Shown: positions 23,698 to 35,533, numbered from the stretch's first letter. The stretch: 64,000 bases of DNA from Siphonodentalium dalli (GCA_032622095.1 CP136068.1:56878025-56942024); one strand, 5' to 3'. The notes: generated by a model not told the origin, from the letters alone. Translations and numbers: made by a program.

Positions 23698-24727
23698 AAT
23701 GATGAAATATGAAATTGGATACTGGATCTTATGGAGGTTTATTCCATACTAGATGGGGCTACACATAAGTATCCAGTGATGATTTAGTAAGTTTGTACTT
23801 GAATTTAAATTAAACCGCTTGTCGGATGTAATGAAAATAAAATGTAAGTTTGCTCTGAGACATTTGAATGTGAATTCGATTGGATTTGAATTTAGGCATC
23901 TAACATGTCGTTTAAATGTCTTGGTATAAATTCATATTAACTGGGACATAGTTGAATAATCTTGGTAATGGTGTGGGTTGCGGAACTTTATATCATACTA
24001 TGGAATCCTATTAGGGCCACTTGCTAATGGCGCGCCGAAACATGCGCTAATATAGCACATTAGCAAGTGGCCCTAATAGGATTCCATATCATTCTGTTGT
24101 TTAGTCATGAGAGAACAAATGCCTTGACCTCATAAGCAACGGTTTATGCCAAATGAAAATAATAAAAACAAAAATATAACTAATGTACGAGGTGAGTTAT
24201 AACATATCAATTGAAACATAGAGGTATGAGACATGTAAGTTCTAAGGACTGTAATTAAAAAGCGCATAACTGTGTATTGTGTCGCAGATCTTCCACGGAT
24301 ACTTTTCTTTATCATGCATGCAAACATATATTATAAAACAACTGAATATGTGATATGGGGGGGGGGGGCTAACCCCATAATGATTCAAGTCATTATAGTC
24401 TCATCGGTAGTGACTTAAAGTGGTATGCTGTTCAAAGCACTGCATGTGACATTATGCATGGATAAAGGAGATGTGTCACATTCGTCACCATGGATTTCAA
24501 TTAAATTTATTTATTTATTTGGGTGAATCCCTTGCGATTATCAGTCAAGCGATTAACTAAATTAGTTCGAGCTCTCATGCGATTTACTTATGGCGGTTTT
24601 CGTTACAATAGATAATCATGAACAATGTGCATCAATGTGTATCAATTGTACGTGTTTTATAGGAATTGGTTTCGACACTATTTATACGATCATGCGAATT
24701 AATTGGGATTTAAAACATGATCAGATT
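23695..24727. other. Gene-free spacer with a perfect hairpin
   Basis: No gene recognised. A perfect 31-bp inverted repeat (23999-24029 and 24058-24088, 28-base loop) has the look of a short MITE. A run of 11 or so G lies near 24357-24368. Confidence 0.5.
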
Positions 24728-24739
24728 AAGGGATTTTAA

Positions 24740-27259
24740 TCTAATGTCCCCTTCCCCCGACTAGTTAGGAATTATGACAGAGGCAAATTCAACGAAGCTA
24801 TAAAGCTCATTAATGATCCAGAGTGGTTGCACGCTATCGAAACAGCACCCGACATAGACTTGGCGACTGATATTTTTACCACCAAATTTCTCGAAATTAT
24901 AGACCAAACTGTTCCACAATCAAAAGTTTTAATAAGACCTAAAGACAAACATTGGTTCACTTCAGAATTGAGAACGATGATTCGGGAAAGAGATAGACTG
25001 CGTAAAATTGCTTTGAAATCAAAAAAGGAAACTGACTTGTCCAAATTCAAAAAAGCTCGAAACACTGTCAATAACATGAAAAAATATGCCAGAGCCCGTT
25101 ATGAACAAACACTACAAAAAAATGTCCGTGAACACCCTTCCTCAAAATATTTCTGGCACTGTATAAAGGATATTATGCAAACTAAGGATAAGGGCGCTAT
25201 CCCCCCTCTAACTAATGGCAAAGGAAACTTAGTAATTGATGACCATACCATACGGTGCGTTCATCTCAAATTCAGAACTCGACGAATCGTCGTGCAGTTT
25301 ACCGATATTCACCCTGAAATGTAGTAACACAGTAACAGACATTGAATTCACTATCGATGATATCATTTCTGCTATTGGGACCCTGAAACCTAATAAAGCA
25401 TCTGGCCACGATGGAATTACAGTTAAAATGATCCAATACACAAGCCCAGCTATCGCCACCCCACTTAAAGCATTATTTGAAAAATTGCTTGAACTTTGTG
25501 CATTCCCAACACAATGGAAGCTCGCAAATGTTATCCCTATATACAAGAAAAATGACAAATCAAGCTGCAAAAACTACCGCCCAATATCCTTACTCCCATG
25601 CCTTAGCAAGATCTTAGAGAAAATTGTACTAAAATACTTAATGGTCCACTTTTCAAATAATGATATACTATATCAATACCAATCAGGGTTTGTTCCTGGA
25701 CATAGCACAACTTTCCAGTTACTCCAGATATACCACACCCTGTGCCAGGCCCTCGATGAGAAGTCAAATACGTCGGCAATTATTTGTGATATTTCCAAAG
25801 CATTTGAGAGAGTCTGGCACAGGGGGTTGTTATTCAAACTGGAACAATTCGGAATAGCCGGAAATGTCAACTGTTGGTTGAATAGCTATCTCTGTAACAG
25901 ATCACAACGCGTCCTAGTGGGTAAATCTTTCTCGGTTTATCGTAGTATCCCAGCAGAAGTCCCCCAGGGCTCAATTCTTGGACCTTTTTTTACGTATATA
26001 AACGACCTAGCAACGACAATACATTCCCTTACTCGTATGTACGCAGATGATACTTGCTTTGATGACTGTCACAACTTTGATGACTGTCACAACTTGATGA
26101 CTGTACACGCGAACTTTTTGAAGATCTGGATAGAGTTTCTTGTTGGTCGAAACAATGGTTGGTTACATTCAATGCAGACAAAACAAAATCAATGGTGTTC
26201 TCACTTACTCCCTCGACAGATTGTTTGGATCTCGAACTTGGTGATAACGAAATAGAGCAAGTTGACTGTCATAAACATCTTGGAGTATCTATACATTCGA
26301 ATCTTCATTGGGACACCCATATAAATGAAATTTGTAGCCGAGTGTCAACCAGACTGTCACAACTGAGGAGAATAAAATTTCTTGTAAATAGACTAACCCT
26401 CGAGATAATGTTCAAAACTTACGTACTTCCTATAATGGAGTACGGAGATGTTGTTTGGGATAATGCACCCGATTGCCTCCTCCGGAAACTCGACCGCCTG
26501 TATACAGACGCTGGTAGAATAGTAAGAGGTCTCACGCGCTCGGTGTCAGATGGAAAAGTCTTATTTGAACTTAGATGGCCTCCATTAAGCGAAAGACGAA
26601 ACCTCCATAAAATGCACACCTGGAACAAAATAATTGCTCATCATGTACCTTCTTACCTTACCAATCTATTACCAGCTACCGTCGCTGAAGCATCTCGATA
26701 CCCCATCAGAAACCCCTTGCGATACATAAACTACTTTACGAACACGACTCATTTCAAATCGAGTTTCGTCCCATCCATGATAGCTGAATGGAATATATCA
26801 TGTAAAACTACTACCGATAACAAAAACGTTGATGACCCCTCATCAGAACCAACTAAAGACGAAATCATAAGTTACATGTATAGAACATTCTGTAATAAAG
26901 AACTGACTTTGAAACCCCCACCATATTTCAATACAGGTCAAAGGAGATTAAATATTTTGCACTGTAGACTTAGAAATAACTGTAGCGACCTAAACTTTGA
27001 TAAATATGAAAACTACATCTCAGCTCATCCAAATTGTACTTGTGGAAATTCATGTGAAGACGCAAACCATTTTTTCTTCAGTTGTCCTATGTACGCAGAA
27101 GCGAGAAATCGGATGTGGGCTCGTATGAATGAACTTAACGTGACTATTGTCTCCGAAAAAGATCTCCTGTTTGGTGTACAACACTACAGAGGAAAGCTAA
27201 ATGCGCGCCTGTTTGAGACAGTACAATCATTTATCTCATCTACAGACCGTTTCTCTTAA
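24740..27259 (+). pseudogene. Reverse transcriptase ORF2 remnant, frameshifted
   Basis: Three segments in different frames cover one protein. Segment 1 (24740-~25230) is the basic linker ('KHWFTSELRTMIRERDRLRK'). Segment 2 (~25240-26100) carries 'KPNKASGHDGI', 'IPIYKK', 'NYRPISLLP', the palm A motif 'ICDISKAFERVWH', 'VPQGSILGP' and the catalytic 'YADD'. Segment 3 (~26100-27259) has 'FNADKTKSMVF', 'KHLGV' and a C-terminal 'CTCGNSCEDANHFFFSCP' cysteine/histidine motif typical of CR1/Jockey-type ORF2. Frameshifts lie near 25240 and near 26060-26105, where an 18-bp unit is tandemly duplicated. The usual LLFLIYINDL block reads FFTYINDL, two residues short. The element cannot encode an intact enzyme. 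Confidence 0.9.
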
Positions 27260-27546
27260 TCTCATAATTATAAGAATTCTCTCGTTATAGTTTCCCTTAC
27301 CCCAATTCTGCGAGACCACAGTCACTCCAACAGCCACACTTAAACAGTAACTTCTACAATACAACTGAATTAAAACCATCTCCGATATTTGAATTTATTA
27401 GCAATTGAATGCCAGGGGAGAGGAGCTCCGATAAGTTCGGCAACTTGTGCTCCGATCCTCTGTGCCCACACTCATATCATCATTGTTATATCTAATCTGT
27501 GTAATATATATTGTATATAGTGGGTCACAATAAATATGTTCAAATC
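24740..27546 (+). mobile_element. 5'-truncated non-LTR retrotransposon (CR1/Jockey-like)
   Basis: A 12-bp target duplication AAGGGATTTTAA flanks it (24728-24739 and 27547-27558). It retains the linker after the endonuclease, the reverse transcriptase, the C-terminal region and a ~285-bp 3' tail with AATAAA. The endonuclease is missing, consistent with abortive target-primed reverse transcription. The clear duplication suggests a fairly young insertion despite coding lesions. Confidence 0.9.
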
Positions 27547-27558
27547 AAGGGATTTTAA

Positions 27559-28137
27559 AACTTGGTACATTCAGGTCTATTCTGCACGATAGGGCATGCC
27601 CCACCTCGGTCGGTCCCATGGGGGCGGTGCGGTCGGCGGGTGTTATTTTCGTCGTACATTCATAGCGAATATTTGGCAGTATCGTGTGGGTTAATTTATT
27701 CACTTCCGCTGCAGCTAGCTACTTGTCCGACCACCCATGGATGCATAGGGGTATTCGCTGCATGATATAATGTACATTTCCGTGGTCAGGTAGCCATGGG
27801 AGGTGCGGTCGGTGCCTTTTTTGGTTATGCGTACCTGACGGAACCGGCCGCAATTTAGGGTTAACAGTGCCGTGTCCGCTCGAGCTATCGACTTGGGGGG
27901 TTGAAACTTTGGTATATTCAGGTCTATTCTGAACGATAGGACATGCTAAATCTCGGTCGGTCCCATGGGGGCAGTGCGGTCGGCGGGTGTTAATTTCGTC
28001 GTGTTTGGGTACATTCATAGCGAAGTTGCATGGTATCAGCGTATGGGTTAATTTATTTACTTCCGCTGCAACTAGCGACTTGTCCGATCGCCCATGGATG
28101 TATAGGGGTATTCGCTGCATGATATAATGCCCATTTC
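27559..28137. repeat. Two-copy tandem repeat related to the Helitron monomer
   Basis: Copies at 27559-27780 and 27895-28137 share 'TCGGTCGGTCCCATGGGGGC', 'GGGTTAATTTATT' and 'GGGGTATTCGCTGCATGATA'. The spacer contains GAGCTATCGACTTG, which also occurs in the Helitron family-1 monomer in that orientation. A 133-codon minus ORF over both copies is a repeat artefact. Confidence 0.7.
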
Positions 28138-28145
28138 CGGGGGGG

Positions 28146-28201
<56 letters not shown>

Positions 28202-28312
28202 GAGAGAGAGGGGGAGAGAGAGGGGGAGAGGGAGGGGGAGAGGGAGGGGAGAGGGAGAGGGAGAGGGGGAGGGGGAGGGGGAGAGAGGGGGGAGAGAGGA
28301 GAGAGAGAGAAA
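28138..28312. repeat. (GA)n / G-rich purine microsatellite
   Basis: A nearly pure purine run of GA, GGGA and GGA repeats. The Arg/Glu ORF over it is not a gene. Confidence 0.95.
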
Positions 28313-28796
28313 GCCTAGGCTTACTGCCAGATCTCTTTATCTCTTATGTCTGTGTGTGTGTGTTATATTTGTTAATACTCTTCCCCATGTTGGTTCATCA
28401 GCATACCGAAAATCATTAAAATCCACCTGTCGATGACCAAGATATCGAGCTTCAAAGTTTTTATGGACGAACGGACGGGCGGACTCACGGACTGCTCGAG
28501 GACGGACAAACGCCCCCACGGACGGACGGTCGACAGACGTGACACGTGTACATTTATATATCCCCCGCCAGACTTCGTTAATAATATCGCCAGACTTCGG
28601 ATAATAAGTTCCCTCTCATGAGTTTCAGATATAATATCATCGATATATATATAATAATGCATTCGTGAAAGATTCAATTTTGCGGAGGTTCTTGGTACGT
28701 GAAATCAGTGAACTTTTAAGAATAATTTATATCATAGAAATATAGAAAGTGCCCTCATAATTTCCAACTGATTGGTGTTTCTTTATGTGCATGTCA
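28313..28796. other. Gene-free spacer
   Basis: Includes a short GGACGGAC-type repeat (28465-28540). No gene recognised. Confidence 0.4.
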
Positions 28797-28805
28797 CATC
28801 AATCA

Positions 28806-29360
28806 GGGGGGGGGGGGTCGGAAAAAAAAATTCAGGCACGTATGGCATTTTTTCCCTTTCGATAATTTTTTTGTACCCACCCACCCCCCACCGCCAAATT
28901 TTTTTTCCGTTTTCGGCAGTTTTTTTCCGACCATTTTTTGACACCCACCCCCCCTTTTAACACTAAAACAGAGATTTGCGGGGGGAAATTCACTGTAAAC
29001 AGCTGTATATGAATTTCTGTGCATACTATTTATCATGGATGTTAACATGGACATGTAAATAGGAATGAGTCATTTTGAGGTCATTCGGCCAAAACAACAT
29101 GGCTGCCAGCGGCCATCTTGGATTTCAAAATTTGCAACAAAATACAACACGATAACTGCCTGCAGTCAGTTTACAGTTAGAATTACATTATTTCTCTCAT
29201 TCAAAGTGGGTTTGAAGCCCAACTCATTGCCAAAACACTAAAAAACAAGCAGGAAATTTTTTTTTTAGTTGCGGAAAAAATTGCTTGTTGGTGGCTTTGA
29301 CCACCCACCCACCCCGGCATACGTGCCGGAAAATTTTTGTTCACCCCCCCCCCCTCCCTG
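28806..29360. mobile_element. Poly-G-ended TIR transposon, copy 2 (555 bp)
   Basis: The left end is 12 G then TCGGAAAAAAAAATTCAGGC; the right end is the inverse, ending CCCTG. CATCAATCA occurs immediately before (28797-28805) and after (29361-29369). The family is that of 4467-5951, but the interior differs: it holds a block with 'AGCGGCCATCTTGGATTTCA' also found in the DOMON-gene intron. No transposase. Confidence 0.85.
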
Positions 29361-29369
29361 CATCAATCA

Positions 29370-29769
29370 CATATAATACATACACTTTGTTTTGTAAACA
29401 AAAGCCAAAACAGTCACAGAACCTGGCTTTTGTTACATAACAAAGCGTACAAACTTGACAATAACATACTATATATTTACATATATGTATGATTGGTATA
29501 AGAATAAAATATATTTATATTTTTAATATTATTTTTTGTTTATGGCAGTTTTAACGACTGTGACTTTATTTCTTCGCAGCATATCCACAGCGAAAAACCA
29601 CCCGTGCCTTTAATGTGCCATACAAAACATCATTTTCTAAAATTTTCTCTGCACGTGTAATCATTATGATTCTACCTTTGTAATCATGACAAAAGTCCCC
29701 CTTCTATCAGTGTAACATATATAATGATTGAATTGAACTCTGAAGTCAGGAAAAATATTCTATTCACAG
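29370..29769. other. Intron or upstream sequence of the DOMON gene
   Basis: AT-rich, no repeat recognised; ends in a TTCACAG splice acceptor at 29769. I could not find an earlier exon. Confidence 0.45.
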
Positions 29770-29914
29770 GATTGGAGAACATGCGTGCGGACCAACTGAC
29801 TGCATTTACTTCCTTACCTACAAAAAGTCTCACGACATGTCTATGCTAGATTTGGAGATCCATGGGAAAACTGAAGGATGGGTGGCCATTGGCTTCTCGT
29901 CTGATCAACAAATG
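29770..29914 (+). CDS. Ferric-chelate reductase 1-like DOMON exon (first visible)
   Basis: The exon lies between an acceptor (TATTCACAG, 29769) and a donor (GTATGT, 29915). It enters with one base completing a split codon and leaves in phase 0. It reads 'IGEHACGPTDCIYFLTY', then 'GKTEGWVAIGFSSDQQM'. The Cys-rich start, the alternating beta-strand pattern and 'GWVAIGFSxDQxM' are signatures of the DOMON domain of FRRS1-type proteins, which bind haem or sugar on the non-cytosolic side; in FRRS1 the domain is followed by cytochrome b561 helices. It continues in phase into 30588. I infer the family, not the exact orthologue; no b561 exons are visible. Confidence 0.85.
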
Positions 29915-30587
29915 GTATGTGATTTTGAGAGAAAACATATTGGTTGCAAACATGGATTTCGTCTACACCCGCTATATCCTGCTTCCTTAATAGAGAAAAA
30001 TGTTCAATCGGCGCGATATAAACATCTTTGAAATTACTCTTTTTTTGGGGAAAGCATCGATAGTCGCTTTTTAGCTCAACTATACTTTGTAAAGTTGAGC
30101 TATTGGCATGGGTCGTATCCGTAGTTTGTGTGTGTGGTTCGGTTGGGTGTGTGCTCAAGTGCGCCCGTCAACAATTTCCATTAGCACGGGCTACATGGGT
30201 GCCTTTGGTGGGATCATTATGAATATTGTCATGGCTGTTGACATTGAAATGTAGTTGTGTCTGAGTCATTTTGGGGTCATTTGGCAAAAATACATGGGCG
30301 CCAGCGGCCATCTTGGATTTCAAAATTCAATCCATTAGAACGGGCTACAAGCCATACTGTTGAGATAACACGATTACCACAAGACTCCAACATATTCGTA
30401 TTCGTGTATTAGTAACATTGTATGGCGAGATAACCCGACCACCTTCAAGACCCCATGTACAGTGTATCTGTAACCGTGTATGAGATATAACACGAATACC
30501 ACCATGACTCAAATCTACAGTGAATGCATAGTCGTTCGGAATTGTAATGTTTTATTTCGTATATATACGTTGTTTCTTTGCACTCAG
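29915..30587 (+). other. Phase-0 intron of the DOMON gene
   Basis: A 673-bp intron with GTATGT donor and a CACTCAG acceptor. Its first ~610 bases are duplicated at 32425-32862 plus 40995-41155. Positions 30359-30364 (GTTGAG) are the paralogous empty site of the palindromic element. Confidence 0.85.
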
Positions 30588-30843
30588 GGATCTGATGAAA
30601 TAGTGAGCTGCAAACGAACGGCGCCCTCGACAAATGAAGTAGTTGTGACATCATTATGGAGCGAAGGACGAATACGACCAATGGAACACCATAGCGATTT
30701 CAACGTCACTGCAACAAAATACGCAAATGGTCGGATTTTCTGCCAGATCACTAAGGAGTTGCTCAATTTGGAAACAAAACCTAAGTCTTTGGATTGGACC
30801 AACGACTGGTACCAGCTATATGCTATTGGTAACATTACCAGAG
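30588..30843 (+). CDS. Ferric-chelate reductase 1-like DOMON exon (second visible)
   Basis: Bordered by acceptor CACTCAG (30587) and donor GTACGT (30844); enters phase 0, leaves phase 1. It begins 'GSDEIVSCKRT', completing the 'M-x-D-D/E-x-V-x-C' strand of the DOMON fold, and ends 'SLDWTNDWYQLYAIGNITRG', the conserved 'L.L..DWYLLYAxG' strand near the domain C-terminus. Together the two exons cover about 134 codons, nearly the whole domain. The open frame runs without lesion, so the gene looks functional here. Downstream exons must lie past the repeats, or the gene is cut off. No FRRS1 versus FRRS1L distinction is possible. Confidence 0.85.
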
Positions 30844-31689
30844 GTACGTGGTAAATCGTATAATCAAATTCTGGATTTACTGGAACATAGTTGTGAGTCA
30901 TCCTAATTAGTACACAAGTCTGTGTATATCGTGGACTGACATCAAAGTCCCTCAAAGATAACCCACCCTCTTATAAAGCTGCTACATCTACAGATATGGA
31001 CTTTTGATATAGGAGGCAGTTTGTCCGGTTTTATGGCGCCCATTATGTGAAGATTTTTATTTAATATCGATGTCAACGAGAATAAAGTCGTGGCAAACGA
31101 TAATAGGTCGTGGCCACGAGAATCTAAAATCGTTGACACGATAGTAAATTAATAATGTAACGTGTGCTTTAAGTGTGAGTCGTCCCAAGAATTGGACACC
31201 CCAAAAACTGATAAATGCAAACACTCATTTTATTTCAAAATATATAGACCTGTAAATGTTCATATATTGTTAAAACAGACAAATCGCCTTGAGAGGTTTG
31301 TGTAGAACACTATGGGAGCTCCATTTACAATAAGAGGCCTCAGTATCCCAAATCACGTAATTTCTACCAAAAAAAAAAATACTCTACATTCATTTAAAAC
31401 TAGATATTATCATAGAACTCCGAAATATTACAAGCCTATCTCAATTTGTGCATGAAAAGTCAACACTTGAAATACGTCACTGCCACTTCAGTAAAGTTAA
31501 ATCCGAAAATGCCAATAATAATATTTAGCAAAATAGCATCCATGTCCGTTCTCCCAAATGTATACGTATACTACGACCATTTCTTACACTTACTTTTTGT
31601 TGTCGTGCATAATCTCGTGGATACGACGGTTTTATATATTTTGGTGACCCTGCCTTTATTCGCGTCTATAGACACGCCATTATTCGAGT
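30844..31689. other. Probable intron of the DOMON gene
   Basis: Follows the GTACGT donor. No further exon recognised; an 81-codon ORF at 31446 has no signature. Confidence 0.4.
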
Positions 31690-32424
31690 GAACACGACTT
31701 TATATGAATGGACATAGCTTTATTCGCGCGGACACGACTATATTTGCACGGAAATGATTTTATTCGCGCCTCGCTGACATATGACTTTATACACGCACAT
31801 GCCTTTAATCAAGCGAGCAATACGCCTGTATTCGCATGGAGACACCTTTATTCACGCTGTCACGACTTTATTCGCGTGTACACGACTTTATTCGCGTCGT
31901 CACGACTTTATTCGTGTCGTCACAACTTTATTCACGTCGTCACGACTTTATTCACGTCGTCACGACTTTATTCCCGTCGTCATGAGATTATATTCGTGTC
32001 GTCACGACTTTATTCGCGTGTACACGACTTTATTCGCGTCGTCACGACTCTATTCGGGTCGTCACAACTTTATTCACGTCGTCACGACTTTATTCGCGTG
32101 TACACGACTTTATTCGCGTGTACACGACTTTATTCGCACTTTATTCGCGTGTTCACGACTTTATTCGCGTGTACACGACTTTGTTCGCGTCGTCACGACT
32201 GTATTCGTGTTGTCACTACTTTATTCACGTCATCGCGACTTTATATCCGCTGACACGGCTTTATTCGCTGCATGGGAACTATTTTATTCGCGTATACACT
32301 ATATTTTAGTCACGTATTTACACTACAGTTTATTGGCGTCTCGTGGATATGACTTTATTCGCTTTAACTCTACATTATTCGCATGGAAATGACATTATTC
32401 GCACGAAAACACGACTGATAAAAA
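31690..32424. repeat. 20-bp minisatellite, left block
   Basis: Tandem units of CACGACTTTATTCGCGTCGT-like sequence, 20 bp each. Three units make 60 bp, so all three frames stay open and give 20-residue periodic ORFs up to 203 codons; these are not genes. The same array resumes at 41156. Confidence 0.95.
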
Positions 32425-32862
32425 AAATGGTATGTGTTTTTGAGAGAAAACATATTGGTTGCAAACATGGATTTTGTCTACACCCGCTATATCCTACTTC
32501 CTTAATAGAGAAAAATATTCACATGGCGCGATATAAACATCTTTGAAATTAGTCTCTTTTTTTGGGAAAGCTTCGATAGTTACTTTTTAGCTCCACTATA
32601 CTTTGTAAAGTTTGAGCTATTGCCATGGGTTGGTGTCCGTAGTTTGTGTGGTGTGTGTGCGCACGTCAACAATTTCCATTAGCATGGGCTACATGAGTAC
32701 CTTTGGTCGGCTCATTATGAATTTTGTCATGGCTGTTGACATTGAAATATAGTTGTGCCTGAGTCATTTTGGGGTAATTTGTCCAAAAAAACATGGGCGC
32801 CAGCGGCCATCTTGGATTTCAAAATTCAATCCATTAGCACGGCTACAGGTTATACTGTTGAG
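32425..32862 (+). repeat. Duplicated DOMON-gene intron fragment, left part
   Basis: Matches 29911-30364, starting at the last exon codon (ATG) and the GTATGT donor. It ends in GTTGAG (32857-32862), the left copy of the palindrome's target duplication. The fragment continues at 40995. Confidence 0.9.
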
Positions 32863-34078
32863 AGAAGATATAGGGCCTCGTTAGACCCACATCTAAAAAT
32901 AGAATCTTTGGGTCTAAAATTGGTTGTACTAAAATATTCCTAAAATATCAAAAACCCAAAAAAAAAAATTCAAAACTTCAAAAATTTATTTTTTCCAAAA
33001 AATTTCAAAAACCCGAAAATTAATTTTTTCCACAAAAAATTTCCAAACTTCCAAATTATCAAAACCCCAAAATTTCAAAACCCTCAAAATTATTTCTCTA
33101 AAAAAAAAGGTTAAATAAAAAATTTATAACGAGTTTTTTCGGTTTCTGATAATCTCGATATTAAAAAATATCGAATGTTAAATTATTTGCTCGTAATATC
33201 TTTCGTTATTTTTTTGTTCAAATATTTTTCATGAATTTATTAATCGATGTTTAGAAATAGCTTTATTGGACATTGTGACCAACGGTATGAATGCATACAT
33301 TCCAGTGTTTTATCGGACGCAGTTCATATAATTGTCATACCTGAAAATAGACACTATTACTTTTTACATAAATAATAAAGAGCGTTTATTCTTTACACTC
33401 TCTCTATCCCATATGACAGGCGTGTATTTTCGTCAATTATTGGAAGTATTGAAATGTACTATGTTGAATCCCTAACGGTCGAAAATTGTAAGGCGAAATT
33501 ACAACCCCCCAGAATGAACTGTCATATTGAATGAATGATCATTTAATCTCAGCCATTTTTACATGGAACATGAGCGATGTACACTCAATCACACACGCCA
33601 CATTGGTGTTAACAATGTGTCTTTCACACCTTTGCTTTACCAAATGAATTATATTATTTCCCCGGTCACAGCTATATGGTATTCAGAAAACAAATCGATT
33701 TAGAACAAAACGAGTTAGTATCAATTAAGGTTGATAAACTGTGTCATTCACGCGATAATTAGTTATCCATAAAACATGCATACATATTACGTCAGGTCGT
33801 GAGACACTCAATTATGCAAATTGCTTTGATCACATTGTTATAACAACATTACGTAATAACCCCTTATCACTCCAGTCACACTTACGATCATTTTGTATAC
33901 CGAAAACTCCAGGTAGCACCGATGATGTAACATTATATCACTGCTATTGTGCCAATTATAGGTTCAGACATGTTCCATGTTTAGAAAAATAGATAATCTG
34001 CAGGTGTTCACTTGACAAGAAATTTTGTACACTCAATCACAGACCAACGTGATAATACCAGCCCACACCCAACCCCCA

Positions 34079-34137
34079 AGTTACCTATAATTCTGCTGTG
34101 GTTAAGCCACAACAACAACAACAACAACAACAACACC

Positions 34138-34180
<43 letters not shown>

Positions 34181-34333
34181 GTCACCAAGCGACATAACAT
34201 CCTGTTTTGATGATCCAATGGCCAATGTCCATAAAGATTTTATTTCCGATGCAAGTCATATTTCAGACTAACTCCTGAAAAGTTACCTATAATTATGCTG
34301 TGGTTAAGCAGTCCATTATTTAGGGCATACCTG
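34079..34333. repeat. M1-like MITE end plus zinc-finger 3' tail relic (left arm)
   Basis: Two M1-type right-end blocks ('AATTCTGCTGTGGTTAAGC' and one ending GGGCATACCTG) flank a (CAA)n run and 'CACCAAGCGACATAACATCC', which resembles the tail after the small C2H2 gene's polyglutamine tract. It is probably a rearranged copy of that region. The mirror lies at 39527-39778. Confidence 0.6.
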
Positions 34334-34925
34334 TATGTAGGCCTACCAGTGGATGAATAGTCTGCCGGAGAAGTACTGTGTAGACAGGTCTTGTCGGTAA
34401 GAAAGTCAGACGAGTAGTGAAGGCTCGGCTATTAAAACATAGTAATGCGATAGCGAACATCAAACGAGTCTGCGCACGCATATCTGTCAAAGGATACAAG
34501 GGCAGTCATTGGTCAATTTATCCCCGGTGTCAGCTCAGTACAATGGCAGTCATTGGTCAATTTATCCCCGGTGTCAGCTCAGTACACAATCGGCACGAAG
34601 CCGCAGGTCATAATTACTCTTACGAATGAAGAGCGTTGAACATATACGAAATTATTACACGAATGAACTGAAATTTATATTTCACATCTTACCAACAACA
34701 GATACAGACATAGTCATAGTGTTATATTATCTTACATGTACCCATGCTATCACATACTTAAAGGGGGATAATGCACACACGGTGTGTGGAATGTTAAAGT
34801 GACACGAGGGGTAAGGGACGTTATGTAATATTGATGTGTGAATATTAAAGGAGCATTCTCGCTATACAAACCCCCCTCCCCACTTATAGATATATAACGA
34901 AGACGAGAATAACATGTTGATGAAG

Positions 34926-34931
34926 TTTATT
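34926..34931 (-). terminator. Polyadenylation signal of left-arm 189-residue gene
   Basis: AATAAA on the minus strand, about 5 bases beyond the stop codon. The mirror is 38929-38934. Confidence 0.6.
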
Positions 34932-34936
34932 GAAAT

Positions 34937-35506
34937 TTAATCATTGTCTGAATCTTCGACCGTTAGATTTACTTCTAAGAGTTTCTTGAATTTTCTCATC
35001 GCTTCATCTGCAGCCCATTCATTATTATATCCGCGTTTGGTCAGTTTGACCATTTTCTTCATGATCGTGTTATGTATGGGTGATGTTTTCAATCGATACT
35101 GGTATTCTATTAATCGTCTATAACTTTTGAGAAACAGAACAAACTCTGTGTCGATGGTATCCTCTTTTCCCGACATGCTCTCATCTCCCGAAATGCTCTC
35201 TTCTTCTTTCACATCTTTGGTGACGCGTTTCATCATACTTTTGAATGTGTCCATCTCGTTGACACATCGCGCAGCTTTCTTAAGACCGAATACCGTTCTA
35301 CTACCGACGCCATTACCATCATCTGAATCTGATAGCGTTCCACGTTCATCTTCATCTGAATCTAGAACCGCTTCGTCAGATTCATCGGTATCTTCTCCGA
35401 AGAGAGTTGGTTTTGTCTCGGACATAACTCCGTGTTTAATCTGTTTATGTCTTTGTAGATTGTAGTTCGTCGATAAAATAATGCCACATAAATCACACCC
35501 GTGCAT
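34937..35506 (-). CDS. 189-residue C2H2 zinc-finger protein, left-arm copy
   Basis: Identical in sequence to the right-arm copy at 38354-38923. The N-terminus is a C2H2 finger (Cys4, Cys7, His20, His25). Residues ~38-62 are acidic (Asp/Glu/Ser-rich). Residues ~70-110 are mixed and charged. The C-terminal ~70 residues are basic and likely helical, ending in acidic 'VEDSDND'. It has no known enzyme domain; DNA or RNA binding is plausible from the finger. A TATAAGAG box lies at 35534-35541 and AATAAA follows the stop. The identity of the copies means the arms are young or homogenised by gene conversion. Confidence 0.75.
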   Translation of the reverse strand: MHGCDLCGIILSTNYNLQRHKQIKHGVMSETKPTLFGEDTDESDEAVLDSDEDERGTLSDSDDGNGVGSRTVFGLKKAARCVNEMDTFKSMMKRVTKDVKEEESISGDESMSGKEDTIDTEFVLFLKSYRRLIEYQYRLKTSPIHNTIMKKMVKLTKRGYNNEWAADEAMRKFKKLLEVNLTVEDSDND

Positions 35507-35533
35507 TATCGCGAATTATTGGAAGAACCATCA

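Noticed and set aside
27719-28120. 133-codon minus ORF
   Set aside because: Spans two copies of a non-coding repeat and repeats its own N-terminal sequence.
28127-28318. Arg/Glu-rich ORF
   Set aside because: Translation of the purine microsatellite.
31708-32392. 181- and 203-codon ORFs
   Set aside because: Products of the 20-bp minisatellite, open in all frames.
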